From Acidobacteriota bacterium (GTDB lineage: Bacteria > Acidobacteriota > Terriglobia > Bryobacterales > Bryobacteraceae): DNA of 6,861 bases. Made by a program: the position numbers and the translations under genes. Where the stretch lies: contig JAJYKC010000128.1 of the NCBI GenBank assembly GCA_021788955.1, forward strand, positions 1-6,861, given 5' to 3'. Of the stretch, positions 6,189-6,861 are shown piece by piece (positions within the stretch are counted from its first letter, which is position 1; each line of letters opens with the position of its first letter). The notes under the pieces were generated by a model. The model searched no databases and was not told the origin of the DNA. It saw only the letters and a list, made by a program, of their open reading frames with translations.

Positions 6189-6338
6189 ATGTTTGAAAGC
6201 CTCGACGATACAATCCGGGCTGATGACCACAAGGCAGTTAGCACGCGGGAGCGCGCCATCAAGTGGATCATCGGCGCGATTATTACCGTAGCGGTATTTG
6301 GTGGACTTTATCTAAGTGTCCACCTCTTAGAAGGTTAG
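6189..6338 (+). CDS. Small single-pass membrane protein, 49 residues
   Basis: The only convincing plus-strand gene: 49 codons from ATG to TAG. The N-terminal part is charged and hydrophilic (MFESLDDTIRADDHKAVSTR, 1-20), then ERAIKW (21-26) leads into one hydrophobic helix, IIGAIITVAVFGGLYLSVHL (27-46), and the protein ends LEG. This layout suggests a tail-anchored or single-pass inner-membrane protein with a short outer tail, with Arg22 and Lys25 favouring the N-terminus inside. Similar short proteins occur in Solibacter-like genomes as far as I recall, but I know no function. Support comes from AGGGAGG six bases upstream, the TATACT further up, and the sharp hydrophobicity pattern. It is too short for many gene-finding cut-offs. 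It faces the hydrolase gene at 6445, from which it is separated by 106 bases. It might be a small regulator or subunit of a membrane complex; nothing here shows which. Confidence 0.7.
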   Translation: MFESLDDTIRADDHKAVSTRERAIKWIIGAIITVAVFGGLYLSVHLLEG

Positions 6339-6398
6339 CAGTGTACGCGGCCGCGGACAGTGGCCGACGAACCTTCAGTTGACGGCCGTGCCGGCTGG

Positions 6399-6423
6399 CC
6401 AGCGGCGCTGGGGCGTGGTTTTT
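6399..6423 (+). terminator. Weak possible terminator after the small membrane-protein gene
   Basis: CCAGC/GCTGG (6399-6403 with 6407-6411, three-base loop) is followed after seven bases by TTTTT (6419-6423). The stem is short and the T-run is further from it than usual. Other GC-rich pairings are possible here, including GAAGGTT (6330-6336) with AACCTTC (6370-6376), which covers the stop codon. Confidence 0.3.
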
Positions 6424-6444
6424 GTGCCCTCGGTATCCAGGGGA

Positions 6445-6861
6445 TTAGTTTGCGGCGGCTTCCGCCGGAGTCTGGATGAACTGGAATGAGCGCATCAGGC
6501 TCTTCACCTTCATCGAGTACTCGGGACGGGGGTTGTAGGTGGCGAGGATGCCATCGAGCGACTTGTGCCTGTAGAGATGGGAACGCGAGAGCCGCTGCGC
6601 TACCGTTCGAATTCCTGCGGTGACCGAGGGGAAGTTTTGGTCGCAGTTGGCCCAGCCGAGGACGTTGTTGTTTCGGAATTGTTTGCCGCCACCGGACTCG
6701 ACCACGGAAATGCTTGGCAACAGCCGCCAATCGAGGTGGTTTCGGTCCGCCACGTCCAGGAAGAGCTGGGCGCGATTCCGCAATGGGCAGTTGTGATTCT
6801 CGAAGAACCTGGTCAGCCTGGGCAGCCTAGCGTCGGCGTTTGCGGGCTGCATGGGGGGCTT
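6445..6861 (-). CDS. Lysozyme-fold / glucosaminidase-like peptidoglycan hydrolase, 5' end cut by the window
   Basis: The frame is open to the window edge: codons AAG CCC CCC precede the first visible ATG (6850-6852), and no Shine-Dalgarno lies between. The true start is therefore probably outside and may add a signal peptide, since this kind of enzyme acts in the cell envelope. Numbering from that ATG (135 residues), the signature is LFLDVADRNHLDWRLLPSIS (30-49), then VVESGGGK (50-57) with Glu52 as the likely catalytic acid, NNNVLGW (61-67), SVTAGIRTVAQRL (76-88), and ATYNP (104-108). This is the pattern of lysozyme-like transglycosylases and glucosaminidases that cut the glycan strands of peptidoglycan. 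The 'NNNxxGW' after the Glu favours the glucosaminidase type; the exact bond cut is not certain. The tail after about residue 125 (FIQTPAEAAAN) is low in structure. The gene is convergent with the small plus-strand gene, with no clear terminator of its own in between. Confidence 0.75.
   Translation of the reverse strand, partial: KPPMQPANADARLPRLTRFFENHNCPLRNRAQLFLDVADRNHLDWRLLPSISVVESGGGKQFRNNNVLGWANCDQNFPSVTAGIRTVAQRLSRSHLYRHKSLDGILATYNPRPEYSMKVKSLMRSFQFIQTPAEAAAN

Noticed and set aside
6335..6730. 131-codon minus-strand frame overlapping the hydrolase gene
   Set aside because: Rich in Arg, Pro and Gln with no motif, while the overlapping frame ending at 6445 has the catalytic Glu and NNNxxGW pattern.

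Overview
This is a GC-rich bacterial chromosomal window. It looks like ordinary housekeeping DNA, and nothing in it suggests a plasmid, phage, transposon or CRISPR locus. The protein types and their composition fit a soil-type Acidobacteriota (Bryobacterales/Solibacter-like) genome. That assignment rests on protein resemblance and base composition only, so it is tentative.

Left part (55-4636, minus strand): four tightly packed genes that read as one operon, transcribed right to left. In transcription order they are (1) a two-domain protein joining a degenerate cytidylate-kinase-like domain to a C-terminal PD-(D/E)XK-like domain, (2) hypoxanthine phosphoribosyltransferase (hpt), whose start overlaps the previous stop by 4 bases, (3) an M20-family zinc dipeptidase, and (4) the lipid II flippase MurJ. 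The last two follow after gaps of 42 and 32 bases. The set mixes purine salvage, peptide turnover and peptidoglycan precursor export, and I see no single pathway joining them.

Middle part (4637-5874, minus strand): a stand-alone molybdopterin-binding protein related to MoeA/MogA-type domains. It is separated from the operon by a strong intrinsic terminator (4728-4765). Its upstream leader can fold into several hairpins, two of which compete with an alternative pairing. Its GTG start is best placed at 5790.

Right part (5875-6861): an intergenic region with an AT-rich block, a doubtful 43-codon minus-strand ORF, and a convincing small plus-strand gene (6189-6338) for a 49-residue single-pass membrane protein with a strong Shine-Dalgarno sequence. 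Convergent to it, and running off the right edge, is the 3' part of a lysozyme-fold/glucosaminidase-like peptidoglycan hydrolase.

I found no clearly new multi-gene system. The most unusual items are the kinase-like/nuclease-like fusion coupled to hpt, the altered flexible loop of that HPRT, the structured leader of the molybdopterin-binding gene, and the small membrane-protein gene.
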